Of a stretch of DNA of 64,000 bases, positions 24,167 through 35,196 are shown piece by piece. Below the pieces are notes generated by a model, which was not told the origin of the DNA, made no database searches, and saw only the letters and a list, made by a program, of their open reading frames with translations. The stretch is taken from positions 5,460,052-5,524,051 of the forward strand of contig CM060080.1 in NCBI GenBank assembly GCA_030533445.1. Direction: 5' to 3'. Numbering within the stretch: the first letter of the stretch is position 1; each line of letters starts with the position of its first letter. Position numbers and translations under genes: made by a program. Origin of the DNA: Cyprinodon diabolis (lineage: Eukaryota; Chordata; Actinopteri; Cyprinodontiformes; Cyprinodontidae).

Positions 24167-27100
24167 CTGCAGGGGAGGGCAATGCTGTAAAAATGAGCAC
24201 TTCATTTCTTTATAAATTTCTTATTACCATGCCAAGCAGTGATAGAAGAACGAACATTTTGAGCAGACATAAAAAATGTTTAATGACACAAATACATGTA
24301 AAGTGCTTTTAGAGAAAGTTATGAAGGATATTCATGAATGTTTAGAGTTTACCGTTTTTAATGAAGTTTAGTTCTGAGGACAGCTGGGCCACAACAATAT
24401 CCATTTCTCCAATCATTTTTCTCATTGGTGTGCACTCGCATGGAACACCTGATGATAATGCAAGAACGTGAGGGTTAACAATCTGGGAATTTTTCATCAA
24501 ATGTGCCTGTCTCAGCCAACTAAAATGAATTAAACGGAATGAAATGGCTTATCTCACCAGGCTCTCCATTGGGGCCTCTTGGACCAGGGTCACCCAGGTC
24601 ACCTTTAACCCCTGAGGTGAAGATATACTTAAACATGTGAAATATCATATATACCTCAGCATGATTGTTATTAAAAATTTGGCAATGCATATAAAGACTT
24701 TTTTTTATTACTATTTTTTAAATACAAATATAAAACTAGAATAAATATTTAAAAAATTCAGAAATTAAAAAAAATGCACAGTGCCTTAAATATATAAATA
24801 TTACACAGAATCTATTGAAATTGCTATAAATTGGTTGTTTTCCCGACATATGATTTCAACAGTTGATTTTTTAAAATGGTTGTCATTTATGTCATACAAA
24901 AAGCATGAAGCTCTTCTGGAACTGCCAAAGCTTAAGGCTACCCTAATCTGGAAGATGCTGGAACACTGGTGACTGAGTCTGCAGCAACATTACGGTTTTC
25001 TGGTGTATTATTAAAGGGCACATATTTTACATTTGGCTAAATGTCCTAATATTTAGTAATGGATCCAACAGTCAGATCAACAAGAGTTGTTAAAAAAAAA
25101 GTTAACGACTGCTGTTCACCCACTTGGCATGGAAGGAGGAAAAGTTAGACAGTTTTCACCAAGGCACAGGCTGCACAAGGACTTAAATTATACAACTGTT
25201 ATTGTCATTTTGTATAAACAGAGTGTATACCAAACAAAATTTTGCAGCTTTGGAAACATTTGTTTTTCCTAAAATGCAGCAGTGATGAGATGTAAACAGT
25301 GTGCGAGAAAAAAAAACATGGTGCAAAAAACGTATTGATATGGAAGTTCAGAGCATTAAATATGTATGGTGCATATATGCAGAATTTTAGTTTGGTGTTA
25401 TGAGTGGGATGCGGAGTCAGTGACATGATTCAGTTTTGTCAACATTCAGCTGTATGATGGCGGTGGGGAAGAAGCTATTTCGGAATCTGCTGGCCCTGCA
25501 TCGAATGCTGCGATGTCTCTTCCCAGAAGGCATATGGAAAACAGTCCATGTTGGGGGTGTGAGCGGTCATTGTTAATGTTTCGGGTTCGGGACACGCAGC
25601 GCTGGGATGAAATGTCTTTTATGGAGGGAAGAATAGCCCTTATGATCTTCTCTGCTGTTCTTACCACTCTTCTATCTTTCTTCCAGTCTGAGACGCTGCA
25701 GCCTCCACACCACACAGTGAGACAGCTGGTCAGAACGCTCTCTATGGTGGAGGAAGCTTCATAAATTCAAGAGCCACTATAACAATATTGAGAATGGTTT
25801 GACCCGCTCCAGGAAACCAAAGTGACAGGGCTCTGATCATAGCTTTTTGGTTTCCACTCGGGTTACGTATAAACAACATAAGCACAGTTAATTAAACATA
25901 GCTGCAAAAATAAAAAATAAAAATTAATTAGGAATGAAAAAGTATTCCAACTAGTTAATCCTGATCTGATGAGATTAGTGGCTAAATATTCAGAATCACA
26001 TCATAAGCACGTTCATGTCAATAAATATCACATTCTCTTAACAGTTAGCTTATAACCAGACCTATCATAATGTTACTGTAGCAGGGCCATTACTAGTATT
26101 TGCAGTATGATAACAGTTTACAAAAACCACAATTTTCAAAAACAAAGGGGCCCCCAATTTTGGTCATGTTACATTTAATTAGAGCTAGAAACTGACTTTC
26201 TATAGTTCTACTTTCCATAGCTTGATACAAATACCTCAAGTTGTATGTCTTACTGCCTGATCCTAGCTCCTATCTTGTCACCTTTTAGGTGGTTAACAGT
26301 AAGAATACTATCCAGAGTAGGAATGAAGCTCCGTAATTGTTGTGTTGAATTTAGACAGCCTTTAGCTTACACACACATAACATGCACATGGTTATTGCTG
26401 GTCAAGCTGGGACTACAGCCTTCCGAAATAAACAAGTACATAAACTTAAGTTATACAAATGTAGTGAATGTCTGAAATTCTCTATTGTAAAAGCCAACAT
26501 ATACAAAGGGGTTCATATTTACATGCTTCACTTGGTACATGTCACAAAATAATATATTTTTGTTAAAGTCAGGGAGGTGGGCCGTGCCTATATGATGTGT
26601 CACGCAAAGGATTTTGGGCAAATGAATAGTTCCTGGTCAAAAGGATGTTAAGAGGTCCCTGTGCTAACTGCATTGACGCTAGGAATTAATTTCGAGTTGT
26701 CCCGTGTCCCTTAAAATTTGGTAGTTAAACATTGTGTCTGGTATCGAACCAAAAAGGAACATTAATTGTCCATAAATGTCTGATACATGTATATCAAACT
26801 CACAATCGACAACAAAAAATAACAAAATAAATTGCAGAAATTACAAGCAAGCTAAATTGTCCTAGCAGGTTCTCAACAGGACCTCCTCAGCTTCACATCA
26901 GCTGCTGTCACTAGAAATGATCTCACCTAAACTACTCTCTGCTGCCCATGTTTACACCCACTACTTTACCTCTTCCTCATAAGAAACACTTTTAGCAATA
27001 AGTAAGTAGGTAAGAAAAAGCAGATCCCTGGCTGAACAGTGTCAATGAGGAAAATGACAGAATATGTCAAATTGTTTACAGTGATGCACAGCAGACCATT

Positions 27101-30100
27101 ATTACATACACTATATTGCCAAAAGTATTTGCTCACCCATCCAAATTATTGGAATCAGGTGTTCCAATCACTTCCATGGCCACAGGTGTATAAATTCAAG
27201 CACCTAGGCATGCAGACTGTTTTTACAAACATTTGTGAAAGAATGGGTCGCTCTCAGGAGCTCAGTGAATTCCAGCGTGGAACTGTGATAGGATGCCACC
27301 TGTGCAACAAATCCAGTCGTGAAATTTCCTCGCTCCTAAATATTCCACAGTCAACTGTCAGCTGTATTATAAGAAAATGGAAGTGTTTGGGAACGACAGC
27401 AACTCAGCCACGAAGTGGTAGGCCACGTAAACTGACGGAGCGGGGTCAGCGGATGCTGAAGCGCATAGTGCGAAGAGGTCGCCAACTTTCTGCAGAGTCA
27501 ATCACTACAGACCTCCAAACTTCATGTGGCCTTCAGATTAGCTCAAGAACAGTGCGCAGAGAGCTTCATGGAATGGGTTTCCATGGTCGAGCAGCTGCAT
27601 CCAAGCCATACATAACCAAGTGCAATGCAAAGCGTCGGATGCGGTGGTGTAAAGCACGCCGCCACTGGACTCTAGAGCAGTGGAGACGCGTTCTCTGGAG
27701 TGACGAATCGCGCTTCTCCATCTGGCAATCTGATGGACGGGTCTGGGTTTGGCGGTTGCCAGGAGAACGGTACTTGTCTGACTGCATTGTGCCAAGTGTA
27801 AAGTTTGGTGGAGGGGGGATTATGGTGTGGGGTTGTTTTTCAGGAGCTGGGCTTGGCCCCTTAGTTCCAGTGAAAGGAACTCTGAATGCTTCAGCATACC
27901 AAGACATTTTGGACAATTCCATGCTCCCAACTTTGTGGGAACAGTTTGGAGCTGGCCCCTTCCTCTTCCAACATGACTGTGCACCAGTGCACAAAGCAAG
28001 GTCCATAAAGACATGGATGACAGAGTCTGGTGTGGATGAACTTGACTGGCCTGCACAGAGTCCTGACCTCAACCCGATAGAACACCTTTGGGATGAATTA
28101 GAGCGGAGACTGAGAGCCAGGCCTTCTCGTCCAACATCAGTGTGCGACCTCACAAATGCGCTTCTGGAAGAATGGTCAAAAATTCCCATAAACACACTCC
28201 TAAACCTTGTGGACAGCCTTCCCAGAAGAGTTGAAGCTGTTCTAGCTGCAAAGGGTGGACCGACGTCATATTGAACCCTATGGATTAGGAACGGGATGTC
28301 ACTTAAGCTCATATGTGAGTCAAGGCAGGTGAGCAAATACTTTTGGCAATATAGTGTACGTATATACAGTAGCGCTTTTTCAAGTCAGGACAAATTTCCA
28401 AAGCACTTTACACAACATTCAGTCATTCATGCACACACTGATGGTGGCTCACTGACAGAAGCAAGGCTGCCATAGTGAAACAGGCCCTCTGACCACCATC
28501 AGTTGGCAATGCAAGTTAAGTGTCTTGCCCAAGGACACGGCAACACTGCCGGGGCTTTAACCAACAACTCTCTGATTGCAGGGCAAACTCCTGCACCCGA
28601 CGGCACTCTCACCCTATGGTGAGCCTAATGGCTCAGAATTCAGCAAGACAGAAACACCACAGACCTATAAGATCACAGAATCCCAAACATCAGTCCTTGA
28701 TACCATGAACATCTCCTAAGACCTATATGGTATGAAATACTATGATATTATTGTGGTTTCTGTGGAGTTGATGATCATTTATTTTATATTCTACATGTTT
28801 GTCATTATATGCAACTATTTAAAGAGTAGATTATGCTAAGAAGAAAAATGTAAATCCCTTTATTGTCCCACAATGGCGAAATTTGTTCTCTGCATTATGA
28901 CCCATCCCCTTTGGGAGCAGTGGGCTGCCATTGTGTGGTGTCCGGGGAGAAAACATATTATATTTTTAAATAGTTCCCAAACTGACCACCTTTAGGTGCT
29001 GGTGGCATGTGTTAGATTATACAGTAGACATACTGTAGCTGCACAATAAGTAATGAGTTAATAATAGTATGCATAGGAAACTATGCCATATTGCTGTATT
29101 ACTTTATATGCAGCAGTGCTTTTACAATGTATTTTTCAATTGCTATGAAGAATTTTAAGCTTCATTTGGACAAATTTCTTTCTTGAATTCCTCCTTAAAA
29201 GTAGCGGCATAAGGAGCGGCATTTCTGCTTAGTGCAAAGGAAAAGCAACATAAAAAATATACATATTGGTAAAAATAAATAGCAATTTTTATTTTTGGCC
29301 AAATCTTTCAGCACTAAGGTAATTGAGAATCAGCTAATCCTATTTACCAGTTATTGTGGCTTTACTCAGAGCTGCTAATGCAGCTACAGGAAGATCCTTC
29401 CACATGAACACTATCAATTAAACTTTTTTCCAGCTTTATTGTCATTACACTGTCACAAATACAGAGCAATGGATGAACTAATTTAACTCATCTCTTTGGG
29501 GAGCAGTGGGCTTCCATCGTGGGGCGCCAAGGGAGCAGTGTGGGGTTAAGGGTCATTGCTCAGGGACCCAGAGTGGCAGTCTTTGGGAGTGGGGCTCAAA
29601 CTCAGACCTCTGGTTGAACTTTTAGGGTCTGCTGCCCTAAAAACTACCGCCACTCTCCACTCATTTTAAGAAACTTTTTTTTAAGTCAAATTCAATTTCC
29701 CTTCTTGATTCATACAGTCAAGTTGGGTGGAGGTTGAGGTGGTTTCTTGCAGATTTAATAATCTGAGTGGTGGCAACAGAAGCATAATTCCAGAAATTAT
29801 TAACCGCGGAACACGAGAAGCAGAACAAAGGGGAACACAGGGCTTCTGGGGGGTATGAAGAGAATCTAGCAAAGAGTAACTAATGAGGAGGAGTTTATAT
29901 GCCAAACACACCAAAGAATGGAGTAATCAACTGATTGGGAGCAGGTGTGGACAGAAGCAGCTAGAAGGGAGGTAAGGGAAAGGAGCACTGGGGGGGAGAT
30001 CAGAGAGTAACCAAAAAATACCACAGGGCTTAAATATAACTAGAAAAGAACTTAAATGACCGTAAATGGAAAAGAAACTAATGACTTAGAAAACACAGAA

Positions 30101-31109
30101 TGACATAAATCAAAGTGTAACTGAAAACCCAAAGTGAAAACTTAAACTTAAATAAAAATTCAGATCAGGAGATAATGACAGAATCTGTATTTTGATTCAA
30201 TTAGCATTTATATTTGAGCCTCTATGTATCCTGTGTGGATTAAATTGAACAAACAGAAAATTACAGAAGAAATTTCTTATAAAATACATGAGTTTATGTA
30301 AAGTACTACCTTTAATCCCTCTTGGTCCAAATTTTCCATGACGTCCCATAATTCCTTTTTGTCCTTTAAGCCCGGGTTGTCCTGAAAAAGCAGCATGTTT
30401 TGAAAGACATCCCAAGCTTTTAAAAAAAATAAAATAAAAAGCTATTCATCTCAGATTCTGGATTGAAATCAGGCTTAATCAGAATCTGTTTTTAATCGAG
30501 TCATCCCCATCCAAAAACATCCTTCACTCCTCGTTAATCTCTCCAGTAAACACTGGTCCATAACCCTGCATTCCACTAACTGTTACTCCTCCAGCCTTTT
30601 ACACAAATGTAAACACATGAAGATCTCTGGCTACTTAACACCACATTATCAGCACCAGAAATGTGATCTTTGCCCTAGTTACTGCGGCGTGCCTTAAAAC
30701 ATTGAAGAAAGGCTTTAAGCAAGCAAACTTTTGTCTAAAAAACAAATACTCTGAAAGTAACAGTAAGGTTTACCGCTCTCTCCAAGAGGGCCGACTCTTC
30801 CTGGTCTGCCAGGAGCTCCTTTTTCTCCTTTTAGCCCTGCTTCTCCTTCAGCAGCAGAAAATCAAATCAGACATAGTTCATTTTCACATTTATTATGAAT
30901 GATGTGTTGAAGATTGGTAAGACATCGTGCAGAGTGAAATGACATGCCTTTTAATCCAGGGACAAGGATCTGAATAGTGCAGGATTCTTCTGCCACTTGT
31001 TGTCCGTTTACCATCTGCAGTTGCAATAAACTCATCAATGAAATCAGCAGCATATGGAGTAAAAGTTTCCATCCTGCCATCCTTCTACATGGAGTGGACG
31101 GTGTGTTAA
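23775..31109 (-). CDS. colec11: Collectin-11 (CL-K1), complete coding region over six exons
   Basis: A secreted C-type lectin of innate immunity. The family binds sugars on microbes and triggers the lectin complement pathway with MASPs; CL-K1 also guides cell migration in development. Coding exons (minus): 31080-30948, 30845-30774, 30381-30310, 24611-24558, 24448-24353, 24166-23775. The sum is 819 nt, which joins in frame to 272 residues against about 271 in human CL-K1. Residues 1-26 are a signal peptide, then '[12 protein letters not shown]' and a Gly-X-Y stalk from three exons. A Cys-rich neck ('[16 protein letters not shown]') and the C-type lectin domain ('[19 protein letters not shown]' to '[11 protein letters not shown]') follow. 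The EPN mannose/fucose-type motif is present, but the usual WND is WTD. The first coding intron uses a GC donor. Intron 24612-30309 contains an intact Tc1 transposon. Confidence 0.93.
24353..24448 (-). CDS. colec11: colec11 neck exon
   Basis: A 96-bp exon with acceptor attatcatcag and donor GTAAAC. It encodes two cysteines (VPCECTP) and the heptad-bearing '[19 protein letters not shown]' helix that trimerises collectins. Confidence 0.92.
24558..24611 (-). CDS. colec11: colec11 collagen exon 3
   Basis: A 54-bp exon with acceptor ttcacctcag and donor GTGAGA. It encodes '[18 protein letters not shown]', the last collagen segment before the neck. Confidence 0.92.
25440..25765 (+). repeat. LINE-derived repeat fragment in colec11 intron
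   Basis: 'ctgtatgatggcggtgggga', 'agaagctatttcggaatctg', 'ccagaaggcatatggaaaac', 'atgatcttctctgctgttct' and 'gtgagacagctggtcagaac' match in order a common teleost LINE-derived repeat known from memory. The 83-89 aa ORFs across it are not genes. Confidence 0.65.
27109..28356 (+). mobile_element. Tc1-like transposon, apparently intact
   Basis: The termini CACTATATTGCCAAAAGTAT... (27109-27137 and inverted 28328-28356) are identical over 29 bp. They are flanked by TA on each side (27107-27108, 28357-28358). The 1,248-bp element holds one uninterrupted transposase gene. It sits in the largest intron of colec11, opposite to the direction of transcription of that gene. Confidence 0.95.
27243..28274 (+). 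CDS. Tc1-family transposase, 343 aa, DD34E
   Basis: This cut-and-paste transposase binds the element's inverted repeats and inserts at TA. The start at 27243 ([13 protein letters not shown]) gives the usual family length of about 340 residues; the frame is open further upstream, but that sequence is terminal repeat. The N-terminal paired-like helix-turn-helix domains include '[20 protein letters not shown]' and '[15 protein letters not shown]', followed by the 'GRPRK' hook. The catalytic triad is visible: Asp in '[10 protein letters not shown]', Asp in '[13 protein letters not shown]', and Glu in '[18 protein letters not shown]'. Exactly 34 residues lie between the second Asp and the Glu. There is no stop or frameshift. 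The antisense 256-aa ORF (28336-27566) is a shadow. Confidence 0.96.
   Translation: MGRSQELSEFQRGTVIGCHLCNKSSREISSLLNIPQSTVSCIIRKWKCLGTTATQPRSGRPRKLTERGQRMLKRIVRRGRQLSAESITTDLQTSCGLQISSRTVRRELHGMGFHGRAAASKPYITKCNAKRRMRWCKARRHWTLEQWRRVLWSDESRFSIWQSDGRVWVWRLPGERYLSDCIVPSVKFGGGGIMVWGCFSGAGLGPLVPVKGTLNASAYQDILDNSMLPTLWEQFGAGPFLFQHDCAPVHKARSIKTWMTESGVDELDWPAQSPDLNPIEHLWDELERRLRARPSRPTSVCDLTNALLEEWSKIPINTLLNLVDSLPRRVEAVLAAKGGPTSY
28372..28610 (+). repeat. Degraded dispersed repeat
   Basis: 'ccaaagcactttacacaac', 'attcatgcacacactgatgg', 'aagtgtcttgcccaaggaca' and 'ctctgattgcagggc' follow the order of a common teleost LINE/SINE. It abuts the Tc1 element. Confidence 0.6.
28850..28960 (-). repeat. LINE tail fragment (family D)
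   Basis: 'aatccctttattgtcccaca', 'cgaaatttgttctctgcatt' and 'gggagcagtgggctgccatt' are the inverted 3' region of a teleost LINE. Confidence 0.65.
29425..29665 (-). repeat. LINE tail fragment (family D), longer copy
   Basis: 'tttattgtcattacactgtc', 'ggggagcagtgggcttccat', 'aagggtcattgctcagggac' and 'gggctcaaactcagacctc' show the same family as 28850-28960. Confidence 0.65.
30310..30381 (-). CDS. colec11: colec11 collagen exon 2
   Basis: A 72-bp exon with acceptor gctttttcag and donor GTAGTA. It encodes '[20 protein letters not shown]' and 'RGIK' in Gly-X-Y register. Confidence 0.92.
30774..30845 (-). CDS. colec11: colec11 collagen exon 1
   Basis: A 72-bp exon with acceptor ctgctgaag and donor GTAAAC. 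It encodes '[20 protein letters not shown]' and on in uninterrupted Gly-X-Y register (phase 1 at both ends). Confidence 0.9.
30948..31109 (-). CDS. colec11: colec11 first coding exon (signal peptide)
   Basis: Acceptor 'gtttttccag' precedes 31109, then 29 bases of 5'UTR and ATG at 31080-31078. It encodes 44 residues plus one base: a hydrophobic signal peptide ([18 protein letters not shown]) and the '[12 protein letters not shown]' N-terminal segment with the inter-chain cysteine. It ends AAAAG before GCATGT. The next exon only keeps Gly-X-Y register if this GC donor is used. Confidence 0.85.
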
Positions 31110-31363
31110 CTGGAAAAACAGCAGGATCAGAAAATACCAGGTCAGAGGAGGAAAACCTTATTTTAGAATTAAATCAAAAGTTTGGATTCAGCGTTTGTTT
31201 CAGAGTTTGTTCCCTTTAGAGGGATGATATGATATTGGAGCAAAACCCAATAACCAAAAGAATACTTTGATTTGAATTAATACATACAAATAGAAAACAA
31301 CCAAACCTCCTTTAATAAAGAAATAATTCATTATGTATGTGACAATAATAATGTGACACTTAC

Positions 31364-31429
31364 CCTTAGATGTACTCTGAGGATGGTATTCCTGACGATC
31401 TGTAGGAGCTTTCATTGCTGGCAATCCTA
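31364..31429 (-). other. colec11: Possible colec11 5'UTR exon
   Basis: A consensus donor (GTAAGT, 31363-31358) and an upstream 'cttttcag' acceptor (ending 31430) frame a 66-bp non-coding exon about 250 bp upstream of the first coding exon. If the acceptor is not used, it could instead be the end of the first, transcription-start exon. Confidence 0.35.
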
Positions 31430-32468
31430 CTGAAAAGTTTTCATGTTTGTCCTCATGTCTGAGTGTGTGTGTTGGGGTGTGTGTGAGTTTGAGATAGGAA
31501 ACATATAAACAGCCCACTGATAAAGTCCTGAAGCATTTGGGGCCCCTGCACATAATTGGCTGAGAAAGTAGCCAAGGATTTATTATAAGTAAGGTCTAAT
31601 AAATACAGAGAATGGGTTTGATTATATATTCTTTGCTTTTAACTCAATTATATTGGGGCTTGCATCATTTTTTCTAATAAGTCAGTGATTTAAACAGTCT
31701 CTTGTTACTTTAACTGTTTCTGGCTTCATTGAGGGAAAGAGGTTTGGATTCTGTCACTTATTTAACAAAGTTTCTAGTAATTCAAAATAAAATGTTTGAT
31801 AGTCTGAAGTCTGTCAATAAAAGTGTTGTTCTCTAAATTAGCAGTTCATGCTGAAACAAAACTAAAGTAAATATGAATTTCCTGTTTTTAATACAAACAG
31901 TTTTATAAATCAGATCATTGAAACCAACTTTCATTCTGTATTCACAGATATATTGTATACAGTTTATTTCTGGGAATTTCTGTGATTTTGGTTTACTTAT
32001 TGCTATTTTTAAAGTACAGTGTAACATCGGACTCATAAGCAGAGTCGGGTACATTACCCAAACACTTTCCTCTATTAATTGTATTAATATTTTAACATTT
32101 TCTTACTTAAGCAAAAGGGAAATAGTACTTGAAAACTTGGCTGCTCAAGTACTGAATAATTGTTGGGTCATAACATCTGATTTCATGTCTGAAATTATAA
32201 AAAAAAAAAAAAAAGAAAGAAAGCAGCTATAGTGATGTAAATAAACCCATAACATGATTAAAAATTTATAAAAAATTTGGACAGAATAAACAGTTTTCTA
32301 AATTAACATTTTCTGCCTAAACCTAAAAAACAACTATCTAAAATGTCCATGTGCTGGATGGTAGCAACATGTAGTCAGATGTTGATGCTCTCTGCTTCCT
32401 AATGAAGTGTTTATGAAACCACAGTTACTTTAATTGCCCTCAGCTCGTCTGCGTCATTGAGCCTAAAG

Positions 32469-33676
32469 CAGTGTTGTGGTCAAGACCACCTAACCCGAGA
32501 CCAAGACAAGACAAGACCAAGACCAGACTGTATCGAGACCGAGACAAGACCAAGACTTTTAGGGTCCGAGACCAAGTCAAGACCAAGACCGAGGGAAGTC
32601 GAGACCGAGTCAAGACCAAGACCAGCGCCAGTATGTGACAATAAAATGTGAAACGTGATCAAAATCACTAAAATTGATTTAAAAGACCCACATTCACATA
32701 AAAACACCTAGATATTAAACACACAGAACTGGAATAAACATAAAGATCTTTATTTAGTACTTCTGTGTAGTAATCACAGAATTTCAAGCTATTAAACAAA
32801 GTCGATCAAAATAGTATTTTCTCTGCCTTTCATGAACAGTACATACATTTATGTTGTTTTTAAATGTGCTATTTCAAAACAATGTGCAAATGTGTAAAAC
32901 TGAAAAAATGCCAATCATTTCTCTTGTTTCTCTCTCATACACAGATTAAAGCTATATTATATAACTTTCCTTAAATAAATCCATATCTGTCACCAAGTTG
33001 CCTGACTTTTGTCAGTCCTAAGACCCTGTTGCTGAATCAGATGGTTTGTTTTTGACCAAGCAGTGTATTTCTCTAGTTGGCACTGGGAACATGAAGAAAA
33101 GGCAGAAGTGCTCAATATTTTCACAGCTTGTCGGTCTCATAACATACTGTCACAACATAATGACTTAAATATGTACGTAGCTTACCTTTCTTTGTGTTTT
33201 CTTTCAAGGTGTCGATAAAAATTGGACGTAGTCCCTACCGTCTCTGATAGTGAAGCACTGCAGAACTTACATTGCTCTGTATACTTTTTTCTCAATGTTG
33301 CTTTACAAATATATTCTTTGTGATTTTATTAGTCGAATTTTATAACCGATGATTTGGCTGACATCTTATCCCGTTCTCAGACAACCACTTGTGACTTTCA
33401 ATCGAAGTACTGCAGGCCGTGCGCAGGTGAAAGGGGATGGGCGTGACAGAGGTAAAAAAAAACAAAAGAAAACCTGCATTTACCAATGAGACAGGTTATT
33501 GCTTGGATTTGAATCCAAGCATCCAATAAAAAGAAGAATCTTAAAGAAACTGATAATATTCTGATGATTAGCGTTATTTCCACAGTTGTGGTCTTGACCG
33601 GTCTTGAAATAAAATGCAGAGTCCTCAGCGCCCGAGACCAAATGCTCCAAGACCGATCTCGAGTACTACAACACTG
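32469..33676 (-). mobile_element. hAT transposon derivative with BED finger
   Basis: The termini CAGTGTTGTGGTCAAGACC (left) and the inverse of ctcgagtactacaacactg (right) fit the hAT CAGTG consensus. They are flanked by an exact 8-bp target duplication, gcctaaag, at 32461-32468 and 33677-33684. The interior is rich in 'caagacc/ccgagacc' subterminal motifs and keeps one transposase exon (BED zinc finger, minus strand). Length is 1,208 bp; the catalytic part is gone. Confidence 0.92.
33186..33279 (-). pseudogene. BED zinc-finger exon of a hAT transposase
   Basis: Minus-strand reading gives 'EQCKFCSASLSETVGTTSNF' followed by 'YRHLERKHKE'. This shows the C-x2-C and H-x4-H spacing and the aromatic/Thr-Ser-Asn context of a BED DNA-binding finger. 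A GTAAGC donor follows directly (33185-33180). No downstream transposase exon was found inside the element. Confidence 0.78.
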
Positions 33677-33684
33677 GCCTAAAG

Positions 33685-34150
33685 TCTCTCGTCTTTTTTT
33701 TTTTACCATACTCCATAGATTCCCTGAGGTTCAGGCTCAGGTTTACAGTTCATCCAACACAATGGTGATAATTACAAGTGGTTGCACCTTTTTTTGTTCA
33801 GAGATGGATCTACAGGAAGTTAGGGGGAGCCAACTGGCCCTCTGCTGTAGAGGCTTGTACCTCCAGCTGCCCCCCACCCATGAGAAAAAAGAAAACAAAC
33901 TAAGATTTGAGGAAAGTAGAATAAACGAGAGGCCAAGAGGGTCAGAGGGGAAGGGGGACACTAAAAATACAACAACTGAAGAAATTAGAGAAGATGATGT
34001 GAAGGATGTTACAATAAGTGCTGAAAATGATGAAGATTTCAGATTAAGAGAGGGAAAAAGAAGGCAGAGGAAACAGATGAAGACGAACAGGACGGGAGGG
34101 AATCCAGCCTATCCAACAGAGTCTGGTTTCTATTTATTTCCTCTATAACT
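33685..34150 (+). other. Open, charged reading frame of unknown status
   Basis: The 194-codon frame 33564-34148 starts inside the hAT element and continues into a Lys/Glu/Arg-rich stretch ('KKENKLRFEESRINERPRGS', 'DDVKDVTISAENDEDF', 'REGKRRQRKQMK'). The composition is coding-like after about 33880, but I recognise no domain and see no convincing splice structure. It may be a pseudo-exon or chance. Confidence 0.25.
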
Positions 34151-35161
34151 TGCAGTGCGGTATAGATTGCAATCTCTATTTGAGACATTTTTCTGAATAG
34201 CACAACTATTATCACCTTCAAATGCACTCAACTGATGGCTGCTATCAGTCTTGTGCTGTGTTCCTTTGGATGTGTTGTTTATTCTATTTACATATACGAG
34301 ATTTAGTTCCAGCATTGCCCTCCAGCCGGGACATTCTGTAACATCTATGCTCCTCCATGTAAAATGTTCTAGCTGTGCCACAGTTTCTGAAAGTTTGGGT
34401 ACCCGCCATGTCCTGCTGGGTTATCAGCTCCTTACCATCATCAAGATTATCACCATTAAATTATCACCATTAAAGTTCCAGTAGACTTTAGCAACCAACA
34501 CCAACATTTGGCATGGCTTCCCACTCATCCTGTAACTGTTTTATCAATAACTTTAGCACCTGTGCAGACACTTTGAAACGTTTATAAGACGTTGGGGCAT
34601 TGTTAGCCACATGTTTCTCACCTATGACCACTAGAGGGAGGCATTGGCCATAAAAGGAGGAACAGTGAACCAATCTATTGTTCTGACCCTAATATACTTG
34701 GAGATCACAATATATGTCAGTCATTTCATCTTAAATTTGTTTGTCTTATTTTGTTGGTTTTTTGTTCTTACACGTAAAATATTGTGAAAAGTCAGTTAGT
34801 TGAAGTTAAAATGGTATCAAAAATGTCAAGGCACTGTTCAAAATGCTGTCATCTTGTGTCAGTAATCAGATGCGGTCCAATGAGGGAGTATCCGATGTCC
34901 TAATTAGATTTACAAACCCTGTGGCAGCCAGTGTTTCAGCCGTGGATTGAGTGACTCCTTCAAAATTCCCCACAAACGTTTCATATTACACGCTTCTTAA
35001 ATATTTATGACTCTCAAGCAGCAGTGGCAGTCACTTCATCAAAGCAGGTGAAGTGGTCTGGGGTTCTCTTTCTGTAATTTCTCCTCAGTTTATACAGTGA
35101 TGGCCCCAAAGAGGAGGTCAGGAGGGGTCCATGGATGTGTTGCAGCGCTTCCTCACATCAT

Positions 35162-35196
<35 letters not shown>

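Larger units (their letters stand above)
24612..30309 (-). other. colec11: Large colec11 intron
   Basis: This 5.7-kb intron separates the second and third collagen exons and has consensus ends (GTAGTA...cacctcag). It is AT-rich and holds the LINE fragments, the Tc1 element and no further recognisable exon. The codon phase across it is preserved. Confidence 0.85.

Noticed and set aside
23820..24215. 131-aa plus-strand ORF
   Set aside because: Antisense shadow of the colec11 lectin-domain exon.
27566..28336. 256-aa minus-strand ORF
   Set aside because: Exact antisense of the Tc1 transposase; no domain of its own.
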